In this document: piece by piece, positions 1 to 6,575 of the stretch | Position numbering within the stretch: the first letter of the stretch is position 1 | Layout: each line of letters opens with the position of its first letter | Assembly: GCA_038211505.1 (NCBI GenBank) | Contig: JBBQVO010000050.1 | Location: 1 to 18,811, forward strand | Direction of reading: 5' to 3' | Length of the DNA stretch: 18,811 nucleotides | Source: JBBQVO01 sp038211505 | Lineage (GTDB): Bacteria > Chloroflexota > Dehalococcoidia > DSTF01 > JACRBR01 | The notes under the pieces: model-generated | What the model saw: only the letters and a program-made list of their open reading frames with translations | Database searches by the model: none | Told to the model about the DNA's origin: nothing | Made by a program: the position numbers and the translations under genes

Positions 1-90
1 GAGTGCTTCGTCTACCAGCACGGCCTGCGTCACATGGGCGAGATCGAACACGGCCGCGCCCTCGTCGGCCTCAAGGGTATGACGAGCTAA
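1..90 (+). CDS. C-terminal end of a probable DinB-family protein (partial)
   Basis: The frame is open from the first base to the TAA at 88-90, so only the last 29 codons are visible. The tail carries a His-x6-His-x-Gly-Glu-Ile-Glu stretch followed by a short Leu/Gly-rich end. This resembles the last helix of DinB/YfiT-like four-helix-bundle proteins, which often end in a metal-ligand His followed by 'GEIE..R.LxGL'. DinB-like proteins bind a divalent metal, and many are thiol-dependent transferases or have no known activity. The call rests on a very short tail, so the family is tentative; that a coding region ends here is more secure. Confidence 0.45.
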   Translation, partial: ECFVYQHGLRHMGEIEHGRALVGLKGMTS

Positions 91-96
91 CGGGAT

Positions 97-126
97 CCAC
101 GAAGGGCCACGAAGAAGCACGAAGGG
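97..126. repeat. Three tandem 10-bp CACGAAGG-type units
   Basis: Right after the first gene's stop are three adjacent decamers, CCACGAAGGG, CCACGAAGAA and GCACGAAGGG. Related purine-rich CACAGAGG-type runs open both copies of the duplicated block at 1473 and 1745. Such runs are common just downstream of genes in many bacterial genomes; no function can be assigned here. Confidence 0.6.
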
Positions 127-210
127 GGCGGTCGCGGCATCGGAGCTCTAGCCGGAGTTGACAAGTGCCCAGCGACCAATCGCGGCTGACTGTGGGTGCA
201 GCCGGTTCGC

Positions 211-915
211 CTAACTCGCGGCGGCGCTGAGTCCGTCGTCGGCGCTCTGGCGGGCGAGCGCTTCGACGCCTCGCACGGCGACGTCGACGAGCTGCGGCGG
301 CACCTGCCAGTCGCCCGGCGACCAGCGCGGGAACGCATGCAGCGCCGGGAAGTCGATGGCGTAACTGTTGCGGCGGCCCTGACGCTCGCGCACGATGATC
401 GCCTCATCCTCAAGCTGGTTGAGGATCGCGACGACCGCGCGCTCCGTCACGCCGACGCCTGCCGCCATCTCGCGCACCGTCGCCTGATTGTCCATCGCGA
501 TCGACAGCAGCAGAAGCGCATGATTCGTGAAGAAGCCCCAGTTGCCCGTCCGCGGGTCGAGCGCGCCGGAGTCGGGCGCCACCGGCGCCGGTCCGCGGCC
601 GCTGGCGTGATAGTCGGATAGCACCAGCAGCGTCTGGATGAGGCCGTCGACGAAGGCGCGCGGCGTCAGCGACTCCGTGCCCTCACGCCGGTACGCCGCC
701 ATCGCCTCAAAGTCGACGGAGTACGTGTTACGACGCCCCTCGCGGCTGCGGATCACGATGCCGTCCTCGCTCAGCTGCCGGAGAATCTCCAGCGTCGCGC
801 GTTCGGTGACGCCGACGCCGGTCGAGATCTCTCGCACTGTCGCGCCGCTGTGCCGCACCACGTAGACGAGAATCAGCGCGTGATTCGTGAGGAAGCCCCA
901 CTTTTGCTGCGTCAT
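211..915 (-). CDS. Tandem winged-helix (MarR-like) transcriptional regulator
   Basis: A predicted cytoplasmic DNA-binding protein of 234 residues. I chose the ATG at 913-915 because AGGAAGG lies about 9 bases upstream and the homology starts just after it; the frame could extend to 969 but those extra residues look non-coding. Residues 6-69 and 126-189 are two copies of the same 64-residue winged helix and align without gaps: WGF(L/F)TNHAL, then a recognition-helix region (A)TVRE(I/M)..GVGVTERA, then a wing ending GRRN(T/S)Y. Single-domain proteins with this pattern (small MarR/ArsR-like wHTH) are frequent in Actinobacteria and relatives; two fused copies are less usual and would let one chain contact two half-sites. 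No sensor domain is visible; the linker (about 70-125) is partly helical. The gene lies beside an AT-rich control region with direct repeats, so autoregulation is plausible. The target genes are unknown. Confidence 0.8.
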   Translation of the reverse strand: MTQQKWGFLTNHALILVYVVRHSGATVREISTGVGVTERATLEILRQLSEDGIVIRSREGRRNTYSVDFEAMAAYRREGTESLTPRAFVDGLIQTLLVLSDYHASGRGPAPVAPDSGALDPRTGNWGFFTNHALLLLSIAMDNQATVREMAAGVGVTERAVVAILNQLEDEAIIVRERQGRRNSYAIDFPALHAFPRWSPGDWQVPPQLVDVAVRGVEALARQSADDGLSAAAS

Positions 916-988
916 AGCTTTGGATCCTTCCTGATGGGGTTGGCGAGGGCATCGCGAAAAAAACTTCAAAATTGGTTGTCTAAGGTAC

Positions 989-1016
989 TTGACACTGCCA
1001 TTTCACGAACTACAAT
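989..1016 (+). promoter_or_regulatory. Strong sigma70-type promoter reading rightward
   Basis: TTGACA at 989-994 and TACAAT at 1011-1016 are separated by 16 bases, a near-consensus housekeeping promoter. It is the best promoter match in the window and lies in AT-rich sequence unlike the GC-rich surroundings. Transcription would begin near 1023 and run right, away from the regulator gene and into a stretch with no convincing ORF that ends in an intrinsic terminator near 1450. Confidence 0.7.
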
Positions 1017-1028
1017 GCATGTATAAGC

Positions 1029-1066
1029 AATCAGGGTTATGAAATCAGGGTTGATGAATCACGGTT
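1029..1066. promoter_or_regulatory. Three direct repeats at exact 14-bp spacing (probable operator)
   Basis: AATCAGGGTT occurs at 1029-1038 and 1043-1052, and AATCACGGTT at 1057-1066, so the starts are 14 bases apart each time. They lie at about +6 to +44 of the rightward promoter. On the minus strand they overlap a weaker promoter candidate for the regulator gene (CTGATT, 17 bases, TATACA). A fragment GCAATCAG recurs at 1111-1118, and TTTCACGAA occurs at both 1001 and 1085; both pairs are 84 bases apart. The position suits an operator for the neighbouring double winged-helix protein; that link is inference. Confidence 0.55.
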
Positions 1067-1424
1067 CTTTGTTCATGTGATGTGTTTCACGAAGTGGTAC
1101 ACCTGTTATGGCAATCAGTTCTCGCACATCATGCATTATCGTTCACCGGTTCGCAAGACAGTGCGAACCATAACGCCGGAGAATGAGAAAAATTAACAGC
1201 CGCCGCCACGAGGGGGAGCACATCGGGGGATGGGTGGATCTCGCAGGCGAGGCGATCCGAAAGGAGTGGGTCCCGGGTAGGTAGTTGAGTCCGAACGCGT
1301 CCGGATGCTTTGGTGGCAAACAAGGCGGGGGATCCGGCGAGCAGGACGAGACTCCGGGGGCGGTTTGGCCGACCGCCCTTCCCTGCAGAAGCACCAGTGG
1401 GTCAGTCAAAGGGAAGAAACGAAG

Positions 1425-1453
1425 AAGCCGGTTTCAGGAGGACCGGCTTTTTC
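1425..1453 (+). terminator. Intrinsic (rho-independent) terminator
   Basis: AAGCCGGT at 1425-1432 pairs perfectly with ACCGGCTT at 1442-1449 around a 9-base loop and runs into a T tract at 1448-1452, with a second T run at 1461-1465. The T tract sits on the plus strand, so it ends rightward transcription. No gene ends just before it, which is why the preceding span is proposed as an RNA gene. Confidence 0.75.
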
Positions 1454-1472
1454 GTTGCCTTTTTCGGGGCTA

Positions 1473-1742
1473 TCCACAGAGGACACGGAGGAGCACAGAA
1501 GGGTTGGGTTGGGTTTTTGAGTTTGACTCAACTCGCGTAGGATAACCGCCCTCGGCTGTCCCGCCCGCGCGGTCGCGTCGGCCATCTTGACGCCGCGAGA
1601 CGTCGCGCGGAAAACGAGATGTAGCGCAGCCGTCCTCGGCTGCGAGCGCGACCGCGATTATTCGACAGTCGCGGCGGCAAGATGAGTGTACGAAGGTCAG
1701 GCCTTGCGACCTGCTCCACCCGACGCCGCCACCACCGTGTTG
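1473..1742. repeat. Duplicated block, copy A
   Basis: This block repeats at 1745-2011 with an offset of 272 falling to 268 bases. By eye the 5' part (to about 1696) differs at roughly 15 positions plus a 4-base indel. It opens with CACAGAGG-type runs, then holds a TTGAGT/ACTCAA inverted repeat, a GCGCGGTCGCG arm answered by CGCGACCGCG, and a hairpin GCAGCCG/CGGCTGC. Its right end (1697-1741) is a diverged copy of the last codons of folD. This and copy B account for the whole gene-free stretch from 1466 to 1964. Confidence 0.85.
1697..1741 (-). pseudogene. Remnant copy of the folD 3' end
   Basis: Read on the minus strand, this segment encodes NTVVAASGGAGRKA followed by TGA. The intact folD ends NTVLAASGGPGAKR and TGA, in the same frame and with the same length. 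It is only the last 14 codons plus stop and has no start of its own. It ends abruptly at about 1742, where the sequence passes into copy B. Against the folD tail it differs at about 14 of 49 bases, more than the flanking non-coding part of the same duplication. Confidence 0.75.
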
Positions 1743-1744
1743 TG

Positions 1745-2011
1745 TCCACAGAGGGCACAGAGGAGCACAGAAGGGTTGGTTGGGTTGAGTTTGACTCAAC
1801 TCGCGTAGGATAGCCGCGCTCGGCTGTCCCGCTCGCGCGGTCGCGTCGGCCATCTTGACGTCGCGAGACATCGCGCGGAAGACGAGATGTAGCGCAGCCG
1901 ACCTCGGCTGCTAGCGCGACCGCGATTATCCGACAGTCGCGGCGGCAAGATGAACGGGCGAAGGTCAGCGCTTAGCGCCCGGCCCGCCTGACGCGGCCAG
2001 CACGGTGTTGT
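1745..2011. repeat. Duplicated block, copy B (overlaps folD 3' end)
   Basis: Second copy of the block at 1473-1742. It has the same order of elements: CACAGAGG-type run, TTGAGT/ACTCAA inverted repeat, GC-rich inverted arms, GCAGCCG/CGGCTGC hairpin (1894-1911), and the folD tail. The intact folD stop codon (1965-1967) lies inside the repeat, so the duplication includes the gene's end. The conserved hairpin could serve as a processing or termination structure for folD mRNA; there is no T tract. Confidence 0.85.
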
Positions 2012-2855
2012 ACATCAGCATCGCGCGCGTCATCGGGCCGACGCCGCCGGGAACCTTGGTGATCGCCTCCGCCTTCTCGGCCACCGCGGCGAAGTCGACG
2101 TCGCCGACGAGACGGAAGCCGCGCTTACGCGTCGCATCTTCAACGCGGTTGACGCCGACGTCGATGACGATGGCGCCTTCGCGCACCATATCGGCCGTGA
2201 TCGCGCGCGGACGGCCGATGGCGGCGACGACGATGTCCGCCTGCCGCGTGAACACCCCGATATCCGGCGTCCCCGTGTGACAGACCGTGACGGTAGCGTT
2301 GACGCCGCGCGCCTTCTGCAGGAACAACCCGGCGAGCGGCTTGCCGACGAGATTCGAGCGGCCGCAGATCACGACGTGCTTGCCGTCGGCGTCGTATCCG
2401 GAACGCGCGAGCAGCTGGATGACGCCGTGCGGCGTGCAGCCGAGCAGAGCGGGCTCGCCGCGCAGCAGCCGCCCGACGTTGATCGGGTGCAACCCGTCGA
2501 CATCTTTCTCGGGCAGCACGGCGCCCGTCACCGTCGCCTCATGGATGTGCGACGGCAGCGGCACCTGAACGATCACACCGTGCCACCGCGGGTCCGCATT
2601 GAGTTCAGCGACCGTCGCCAGCAGCGCCTCTTGCGAGATATCGGCTGGCAACCGGATCGTCTCCGATCGCATGCCGATCGCCACGGCGTCCTTCGACTTG
2701 CCCGTGACGTACGACACCGAGCCCGGGTCGTCGCCAACGAGCACGACGGCGAGACCCGGTTCGACGCCCGACGCGCCGAGGCGTTCGACCTGTTCGCGGA
2801 GCTCATCCAGAATCTGCGCGGCGATCGCCTCGCCGTCGATGATCTTCGCCGTCAT
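1965..2855 (-). CDS. folD: Bifunctional methylenetetrahydrofolate dehydrogenase / methenyltetrahydrofolate cyclohydrolase
   Basis: A cytoplasmic enzyme of one-carbon metabolism that interconverts 5,10-methylene-, 5,10-methenyl- and 10-formyl-tetrahydrofolate with NADP+. The 296-residue length is normal for FolD. Visible family features are the N-terminal half with the VGDDPGSVSYVTGKSKDA region (substrate Tyr and catalytic Lys in YxxxK), the VQVPLP motif, EKDVDGLHP, the Rossmann segment VICGRSNLVGKPLA, and the C-terminal VPGGVGPMTRAML signature. I chose the ATG at 2853-2855: homology starts there and GGGAGGGG lies about 4 bases upstream. A TACACT -10 box at 2885-2890 on the minus strand would give a leader of about 25 bases. 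The gene diverges from acpS. Its last codons are duplicated downstream (see 1697-1741). Very sure of function. Confidence 0.97.
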   Translation of the reverse strand: MTAKIIDGEAIAAQILDELREQVERLGASGVEPGLAVVLVGDDPGSVSYVTGKSKDAVAIGMRSETIRLPADISQEALLATVAELNADPRWHGVIVQVPLPSHIHEATVTGAVLPEKDVDGLHPINVGRLLRGEPALLGCTPHGVIQLLARSGYDADGKHVVICGRSNLVGKPLAGLFLQKARGVNATVTVCHTGTPDIGVFTRQADIVVAAIGRPRAITADMVREGAIVIDVGVNRVEDATRKRGFRLVGDVDFAAVAEKAEAITKVPGGVGPMTRAMLMYNTVLAASGGPGAKR

Positions 2856-2941
2856 ACACCCCTCCCGCAGTCCGTTTCGAGCGCAGTGTAACCAACGTCC
2901 GCGACGCGAACCCGTACGATGTTCGACAGCGGTGCTGCGAC

Positions 2942-2947
2942 TACACT
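2942..2947 (+). promoter_or_regulatory. -10 box of acpS, leaderless type
   Basis: TACACT ends 7 bases before the ATG at 2955, so a transcript starting at the usual distance would begin at or next to the start codon. No Shine-Dalgarno sequence is present. A TTCGAC at 2922-2927 is a weak, closely spaced -35 candidate. Five other genes in the window show the same arrangement. Confidence 0.5.
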
Positions 2948-2954
2948 GAGCGCG

Positions 2955-3392
2955 ATGGAGATGGCCGTCGGCATCGATGTGATCGTGATTTCGCGTGTCG
3001 CGAAGGTGCTGGCGCGGCACCCGCAGCGCTTCCTCAGCCGCATCTTCACGCCAGAGGAAGTGGCGTTCTGCCGCGGCCGCGTCCACGAGCTGGCGGCGCG
3101 ATTCGCCGCGAAAGAAGCCGTGATGAAGGCGCTCGGCACGGGGGCACGCGGCCTCGCCTGGCGGGAGATCGAAGTTCTGCCGAACCGTCGCGGCAAGCCG
3201 CTCGTCTACCTCCACGGTCTCGCGAAGAAGCGCGGCGAGACGATCGGCCTGCGCGGCATCGATATCAGCCTCACGCATGAGGGCGATCTCGCGATCGCAT
3301 GCGCCGTCGGCATGGCCAACGAGGCGCCGATCGACCGCGAAGCCCACCGCGCGCGGCTGGTCGAATGGCTGAAGGAGCAGGGGCGGCTATGA
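2955..3392 (+). CDS. acpS: Holo-[acyl-carrier-protein] synthase
   Basis: Transfers 4'-phosphopantetheine from CoA to a serine of acyl carrier protein, activating it for fatty-acid synthesis; a cytoplasmic trimer in the known family. The 145-residue protein starts with the GIDVIVISRV signature (metal-binding Asp), has RFAAKEAVMKALGTG (catalytic Glu in the FAxKEA motif) and the late DISLTHEGDLAIACAV strand. It is slightly longer than usual because of a charged helical tail after about residue 120. The ATG at 2955 is preferred because it follows the -10 box at leaderless distance; an ATG at 2961 is also possible. Its TGA (3390-3392) overlaps the ATG of the next gene (3389-3391), so the two are translationally coupled, an arrangement often seen for acpS with nnrD/yjeF. 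Confidence 0.93.
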   Translation: MEMAVGIDVIVISRVAKVLARHPQRFLSRIFTPEEVAFCRGRVHELAARFAAKEAVMKALGTGARGLAWREIEVLPNRRGKPLVYLHGLAKKRGETIGLRGIDISLTHEGDLAIACAVGMANEAPIDREAHRARLVEWLKEQGRL

Positions 3393-5038
3393 AGCTCGTC
3401 ACCGCAGCGCAGATGCGCGAGCTCGAGCAGGCCGCCGTTGCCGCCGGCGTCTCGCTCGACGAGCTGATGGAGCAGGCGGGGCTCGCCGTCGCGCAGGAGG
3501 CGTGGCTGACGCTCGGCGTCGTCGCCGGCCGCCGCGTTCTCGTGCTCATCGGCCCCGGCAACAACGGAGGCGATGGCCTCGTCGCCGCACGCCATCTGGC
3601 GGAATGGGAAGCCGACATCGTCGTCTACCTCACGAGCGCGCGCCCGTCGCCCGATCCGCATCTCGATCGCCTGCGCGAGATGAACGTGCCGACTTTCGCT
3701 GCCGCCGATGACGATGAATTCGCTTCGCTCCAGCAGGCGCTCGACGGCGCCGAGATGATCATCGACGCCATCCTCGGCATCGGCCGCAGCCGTCCGATCG
3801 AGGGCGCGCTGGCGCAGGTGCTGCGGCGTGTGCAGGCGGCGGCCGAGCGCCGCACACCACCGACGATCGTCGCCGTCGATCTGCCGACCGGGGTCGACGC
3901 CGACTCCGGCAGCGCCGACGCGCTCGCCATCACGGCCGATATGACTGTCACGTTCGGGCTGGCGAAGGTCGGACTGTACACGCTCCCCGGCTCCACGCAC
4001 GCCGGCCGCGTCCAGGTCGTCGATATCGGCATCCCGAAGGATGCCGAGCGCGCCGTCGCGACGGAACTCATCGACACGCCATCCGTCCGCGCCCGCGTCC
4101 CGGCGCGATCGGCGTCGGGCAACAAGGGCACCTTCGGGCGCGTGCTCGTCGTTGCCGGATCGCGCAACTACGTCGGCGCCGCAAGATTCGCCGCGGAAGC
4201 CTGCTACCGCGCCGGCGCCGGCCTCGTCACGATCGCCTGCCCCGAGCGCGTGCAGCAGTCGATCGCGGCATCTCTCCCCGAGGCGACGTGGCTCCCGTAC
4301 GCCGGCGACGATCTCTCGCCGGAGGCAGTCCCCGCGATCGTCACCGCACTCGCCACGTTCGACGTCCTGCTGATCGGCCCGGGACTCGGGCAGGCGGACG
4401 GAACTGCCGCCGCCGTTACAACCATCGTGCGGGAAGCCCCCGATCGCGTTCGCGCGATCGTCATCGACGCCGACGCGCTGAACGCGCTCGCGAAGACCCC
4501 CGGTTGGCATCGCGGGGTCGCGCGACCGGCGATCCTGACGCCGCATCCGGGGGAGATGTCGCGCCTCCTCGGTACGACCGTCGAAGACGTGCAGCGCGAC
4601 CGCCTGAACGTCGCCACGAAGACGGCTGCGGAGTGGGGCCAGATCGTCGTCCTCAAAGGCGCGCACACGGTCATCGCCGCGCCCGATGGCCGCGCCGCGA
4701 TCAGCCCGCACGCCAACCCGCTCCTCGCGACCGCGGGTACCGGCGACGTCCTCGCCGGCACGATCGCCGGTCTCCTCGCCCAGGGCGCCGAGCCGTTCGA
4801 CGCCGCGACCTGCGGCGTCTACGTCCACGGCCTCGCCGCCGAGGAACTTGGCGAGGATCTCGGCGATCGCGGCCTCCTCGCCAGCGACCTGCTGCCAGCG
4901 CTTCCGCGCGCCATCCGCACGATCCTCCTCGGCAAACGCGCACACCCCATCACGAACCCCCTCGCCGGCCTCGGCGATCTGGGCGCCTTCTCAGGATTCG
5001 GCGTCGAGACCAGTTCGAGTCTCCCCAACGACCTCTGA
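3389..5038 (+). CDS. nnrDE: Bifunctional NAD(P)H-hydrate epimerase / ADP-dependent NAD(P)H-hydrate dehydratase
   Basis: Repairs NADHX and NADPHX, the damaged hydrated forms of the cofactors: the N-terminal domain epimerises the R and S forms and the C-terminal ribokinase-like domain dehydrates the S form using ADP. The 549-residue protein shows the YjeF_N domain (about 1-225) with GPGNNGGDGLVAARHL, DAILGIG and VDLPTGVDAD, then the YjeF_C domain (about 240-530) with KGTFGRVLVVAGS, GPGLGQ, IDADALNAL, LTPHPGEMSRLLG, VLKGAHTVIA and the catalytic GTGDVLAGTIAGLLAQG. The ATG at 3389 overlaps the acpS stop and matches the family N-terminus (MKLVTAAQMRELE). A 30-residue upstream extension of the frame lies inside acpS and is rejected. 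The last 25 or so residues are a low-complexity tail. Function is secure. Confidence 0.96.
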   Translation: MKLVTAAQMRELEQAAVAAGVSLDELMEQAGLAVAQEAWLTLGVVAGRRVLVLIGPGNNGGDGLVAARHLAEWEADIVVYLTSARPSPDPHLDRLREMNVPTFAAADDDEFASLQQALDGAEMIIDAILGIGRSRPIEGALAQVLRRVQAAAERRTPPTIVAVDLPTGVDADSGSADALAITADMTVTFGLAKVGLYTLPGSTHAGRVQVVDIGIPKDAERAVATELIDTPSVRARVPARSASGNKGTFGRVLVVAGSRNYVGAARFAAEACYRAGAGLVTIACPERVQQSIAASLPEATWLPYAGDDLSPEAVPAIVTALATFDVLLIGPGLGQADGTAAAVTTIVREAPDRVRAIVIDADALNALAKTPGWHRGVARPAILTPHPGEMSRLLGTTVEDVQRDRLNVATKTAAEWGQIVVLKGAHTVIAAPDGRAAISPHANPLLATAGTGDVLAGTIAGLLAQGAEPFDAATCGVYVHGLAAEELGEDLGDRGLLASDLLPALPRAIRTILLGKRAHPITNPLAGLGDLGAFSGFGVETSSSLPNDL

Positions 5039-5042
5039 AACC

Positions 5043-5109
5043 CCCGTCACCAACCACCAGTCACCATCCTCAAGCCAGTCTCCCGTCCCCAATATCCAGT
5101 TTCCAGCCG
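5043..5109. repeat. Degenerate 7-bp tandem repeats (CCAGTNN type)
   Basis: Between nnrDE and the desulfurase the plus strand reads as heptads: cccgtca, ccaacca, ccagtca, ccatcct, then a 4-base break, ccagtct, cccgtcc, ccaatat, ccagttt, ccagccg. Almost every unit begins CC and the register is kept for nine units. The run is nearly free of G. It resembles the heptameric short tandemly repeated repetitive (STRR) sequences described in heterocystous cyanobacteria. Function unknown. Confidence 0.65.
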
Positions 5110-5113
5110 CCGC

Positions 5114-5143
5114 TTTACATCTTCCACTGCCAGCCGCTACGCT
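5114..5143 (+). promoter_or_regulatory. Promoter of the cysteine desulfurase gene, leaderless type
   Basis: TTTACA at 5114-5119 and TACGCT at 5138-5143 are 18 bases apart, and the GTG start at 5150 follows the -10 box by 6 bases. There is no Shine-Dalgarno sequence, so the mRNA probably starts at or beside the GTG. Confidence 0.55.
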
Positions 5144-5149
5144 CGATTC

Positions 5150-6355
5150 GTGCCCGACCGCCTGATCTACCTCGACCACTCGGCGACGACGCCGCTGCAT
5201 CCGCGGGTGCTCGACGCGATGATGCCGTATCTCACGGACGACTACGGCAACCCATCGGCAACGTACGCACTCGCCAAACAGGCCGGCGATGCCGTCGCCC
5301 GATCGCGCCGCGCCGTCGCGACGATCCTCGGCGGCAAGCCGACTGAGATCGTCTTCACGGGCGGCGGCACCGAATCGATCAACACGGCCATCAAGGGCGT
5401 CGCGTTTCAGCAGAAGCAGGCGCGTACCGGCAACCACATCATCACGACGCAGATTGAACATCACGCCGTACTCCACACATGTCAGTATCTCGAGAAGTTC
5501 GGCTTCGACGTGACGTATCTCCCGGTCGACGGCCGCGGCCGCGTCGACCCGGACGATGTGGCACGCGAGATCACGCCGGCGACGGTGCTCGTCAGCGTCA
5601 TGACGGCGAACAACGAAGTAGGCACGATCGAGCCGATCTTCGAGATCGCGGCGGCGGTTCGGACACGCGCCGCATCGCTGAAAAAGCGCATCCCGTTTCA
5701 CACGGACGCCGTCCAGGCGCCGAACTCGATGCGCATGGACTTCGCCTCATACAACATCGATCTCGTCAGTCTCGCGGCGCATAAGTTCCGCGGCCCGAAG
5801 GGCATGGGCGTCTTATACGTTCGCAAGGGCGTGCCGTTTCTCGCCCAGCAGCATGGTGGCGGGCAGGAGCGGCAGCGGCGAGCCGGCACCGAGAACGTCG
5901 CCGGCATCGTCGGCACGGCCGAGGCGCTGCGTATGACGCAGGATGCGCTCGAAGCCGACGCTGCTCGCACACGCGCCTTGGCGCACCAGCTGCGCGACGG
6001 GATCATCGCCCGCATCCCGCGCGCAATCCTCCACGGCGATCCAGAACAAAGACTCGCGAACAACGTCAACATCAGCTTCGACGGCGCCGACGCGCGCGAT
6101 CTGCTCGCCGATCTCGACGCCGCCGGCATCGCCTGCAGCGCCGGCGCCGCCTGTGGCGCCACAACGATCGAACCCTCGCACGTGCTCTTGGCGATGGGCA
6201 TCCCGCTCGATCGCGCCATCGCCACCCTCCGCTTCAGCCTCGGCCCCGACACGACTGAAGCCGATGTTGCGGCCACGCTCGACGCGCTGCCGCCGATCGT
6301 CGCCGCTTCGCGCGCGAAGCGCAGCGCGCCAGCCGGCTCCGCCGCCGCCGGCTAG
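5150..6355 (+). CDS. Cysteine desulfurase (NifS/IscS-like, class V aminotransferase fold)
   Basis: A PLP enzyme that takes sulfur from L-cysteine as an enzyme-bound persulfide, giving alanine, to supply Fe-S cluster and tRNA thiolation pathways in the cytoplasm. The 401-residue protein has the N-terminal YLDHSATTP motif, GGGTESINTAIKG, the EHHAVL cofactor-stacking His, VMTANNEVGTIEP, the Schiff-base Lys212 in AAHKFRGPKG, and the catalytic Cys335 in a CSAGAACGATTIEPSHVL loop; the second Cys329 in the loop is additional. The long loop and spacing fit group I (IscS/NifS) rather than SufS. GTG start at 5150, chosen from the family N-terminus and the adjacent -10 box. No iscU, iscR or sufBCD lies next to it, so its acceptor is not shown. 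Ala/Ser-rich tail after 380. Confidence 0.95.
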   Translation: MPDRLIYLDHSATTPLHPRVLDAMMPYLTDDYGNPSATYALAKQAGDAVARSRRAVATILGGKPTEIVFTGGGTESINTAIKGVAFQQKQARTGNHIITTQIEHHAVLHTCQYLEKFGFDVTYLPVDGRGRVDPDDVAREITPATVLVSVMTANNEVGTIEPIFEIAAAVRTRAASLKKRIPFHTDAVQAPNSMRMDFASYNIDLVSLAAHKFRGPKGMGVLYVRKGVPFLAQQHGGGQERQRRAGTENVAGIVGTAEALRMTQDALEADAARTRALAHQLRDGIIARIPRAILHGDPEQRLANNVNISFDGADARDLLADLDAAGIACSAGAACGATTIEPSHVLLAMGIPLDRAIATLRFSLGPDTTEADVAATLDALPPIVAASRAKRSAPAGSAAAG

Positions 6356-6575
6356 CGTTCCCCAACCGACGAAGCAACTACGGTGGGAGAATCCAATTTA
6401 TCCCTTCCATTCCTGGCTCTCAGATGAAAGGATAGGCACGCTTCCTGTCACGTTTCGCCGCCCCACCTTCTCGCACCGCGTCTGGATCAGCGAAGAACAA
6501 CGCAAGGGAAGCTGGCGATCTCATCGATCTCATCGCCGACCTCGAAGACGGCGTGTAGTCGCGTTCGTCACGCGG

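Larger units (their letters stand above)
1023..1453 (+). ncRNA. Candidate structured non-coding RNA, identity unknown
   Basis: The span is bounded by a near-consensus promoter and an intrinsic terminator and has no convincing ORF. It can form several hairpins: 1148-1155 with 1162-1169 (8 perfect pairs); 1236-1243 with 1248-1258; a composite stem in which GAGTC 1287-1291 pairs with GACTC 1350-1354, CCGGAT 1301-1306 with ATCCGG 1332-1337, and GCTTTG 1307-1312 with CAAGGC 1321-1326; and GGGCGGT 1358-1364 with ACCGCCC 1372-1378. I looked for the conserved cores of RNase P RNA, tmRNA, SRP RNA, 5S rRNA, T-box and cobalamin riboswitches and found none. Because the terminator separates it from the next gene, it looks like a stand-alone RNA rather than a leader. 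A 13-codon ORF (1039-1080) could also be a leader peptide. Confidence 0.4.

Noticed and set aside
1023..1453. RNase P RNA, tmRNA, SRP RNA, T-box or cobalamin riboswitch
   Set aside because: The length would suit RNase P, but the P4 core, the tmRNA ends, the SRP tetraloop region, the T-box sequence and the cobalamin core are all absent.
1285..1545. Short ORFs across the terminator region
   Set aside because: They run through the intrinsic terminator and into the duplicated block, have no ribosome site and no protein-like pattern.
1473..2011. Insertion sequence
   Set aside because: No transposase frame, no terminal inverted repeats and no target duplication; the folD tail in both copies fits a segmental duplication better.
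3206..4945. Long minus-strand open frame opposite acpS-nnrDE
   Set aside because: It is a shadow of the high-GC coding strand: Arg/Asp/Glu/Gly-biased, no motifs, and fully opposite two secure genes.
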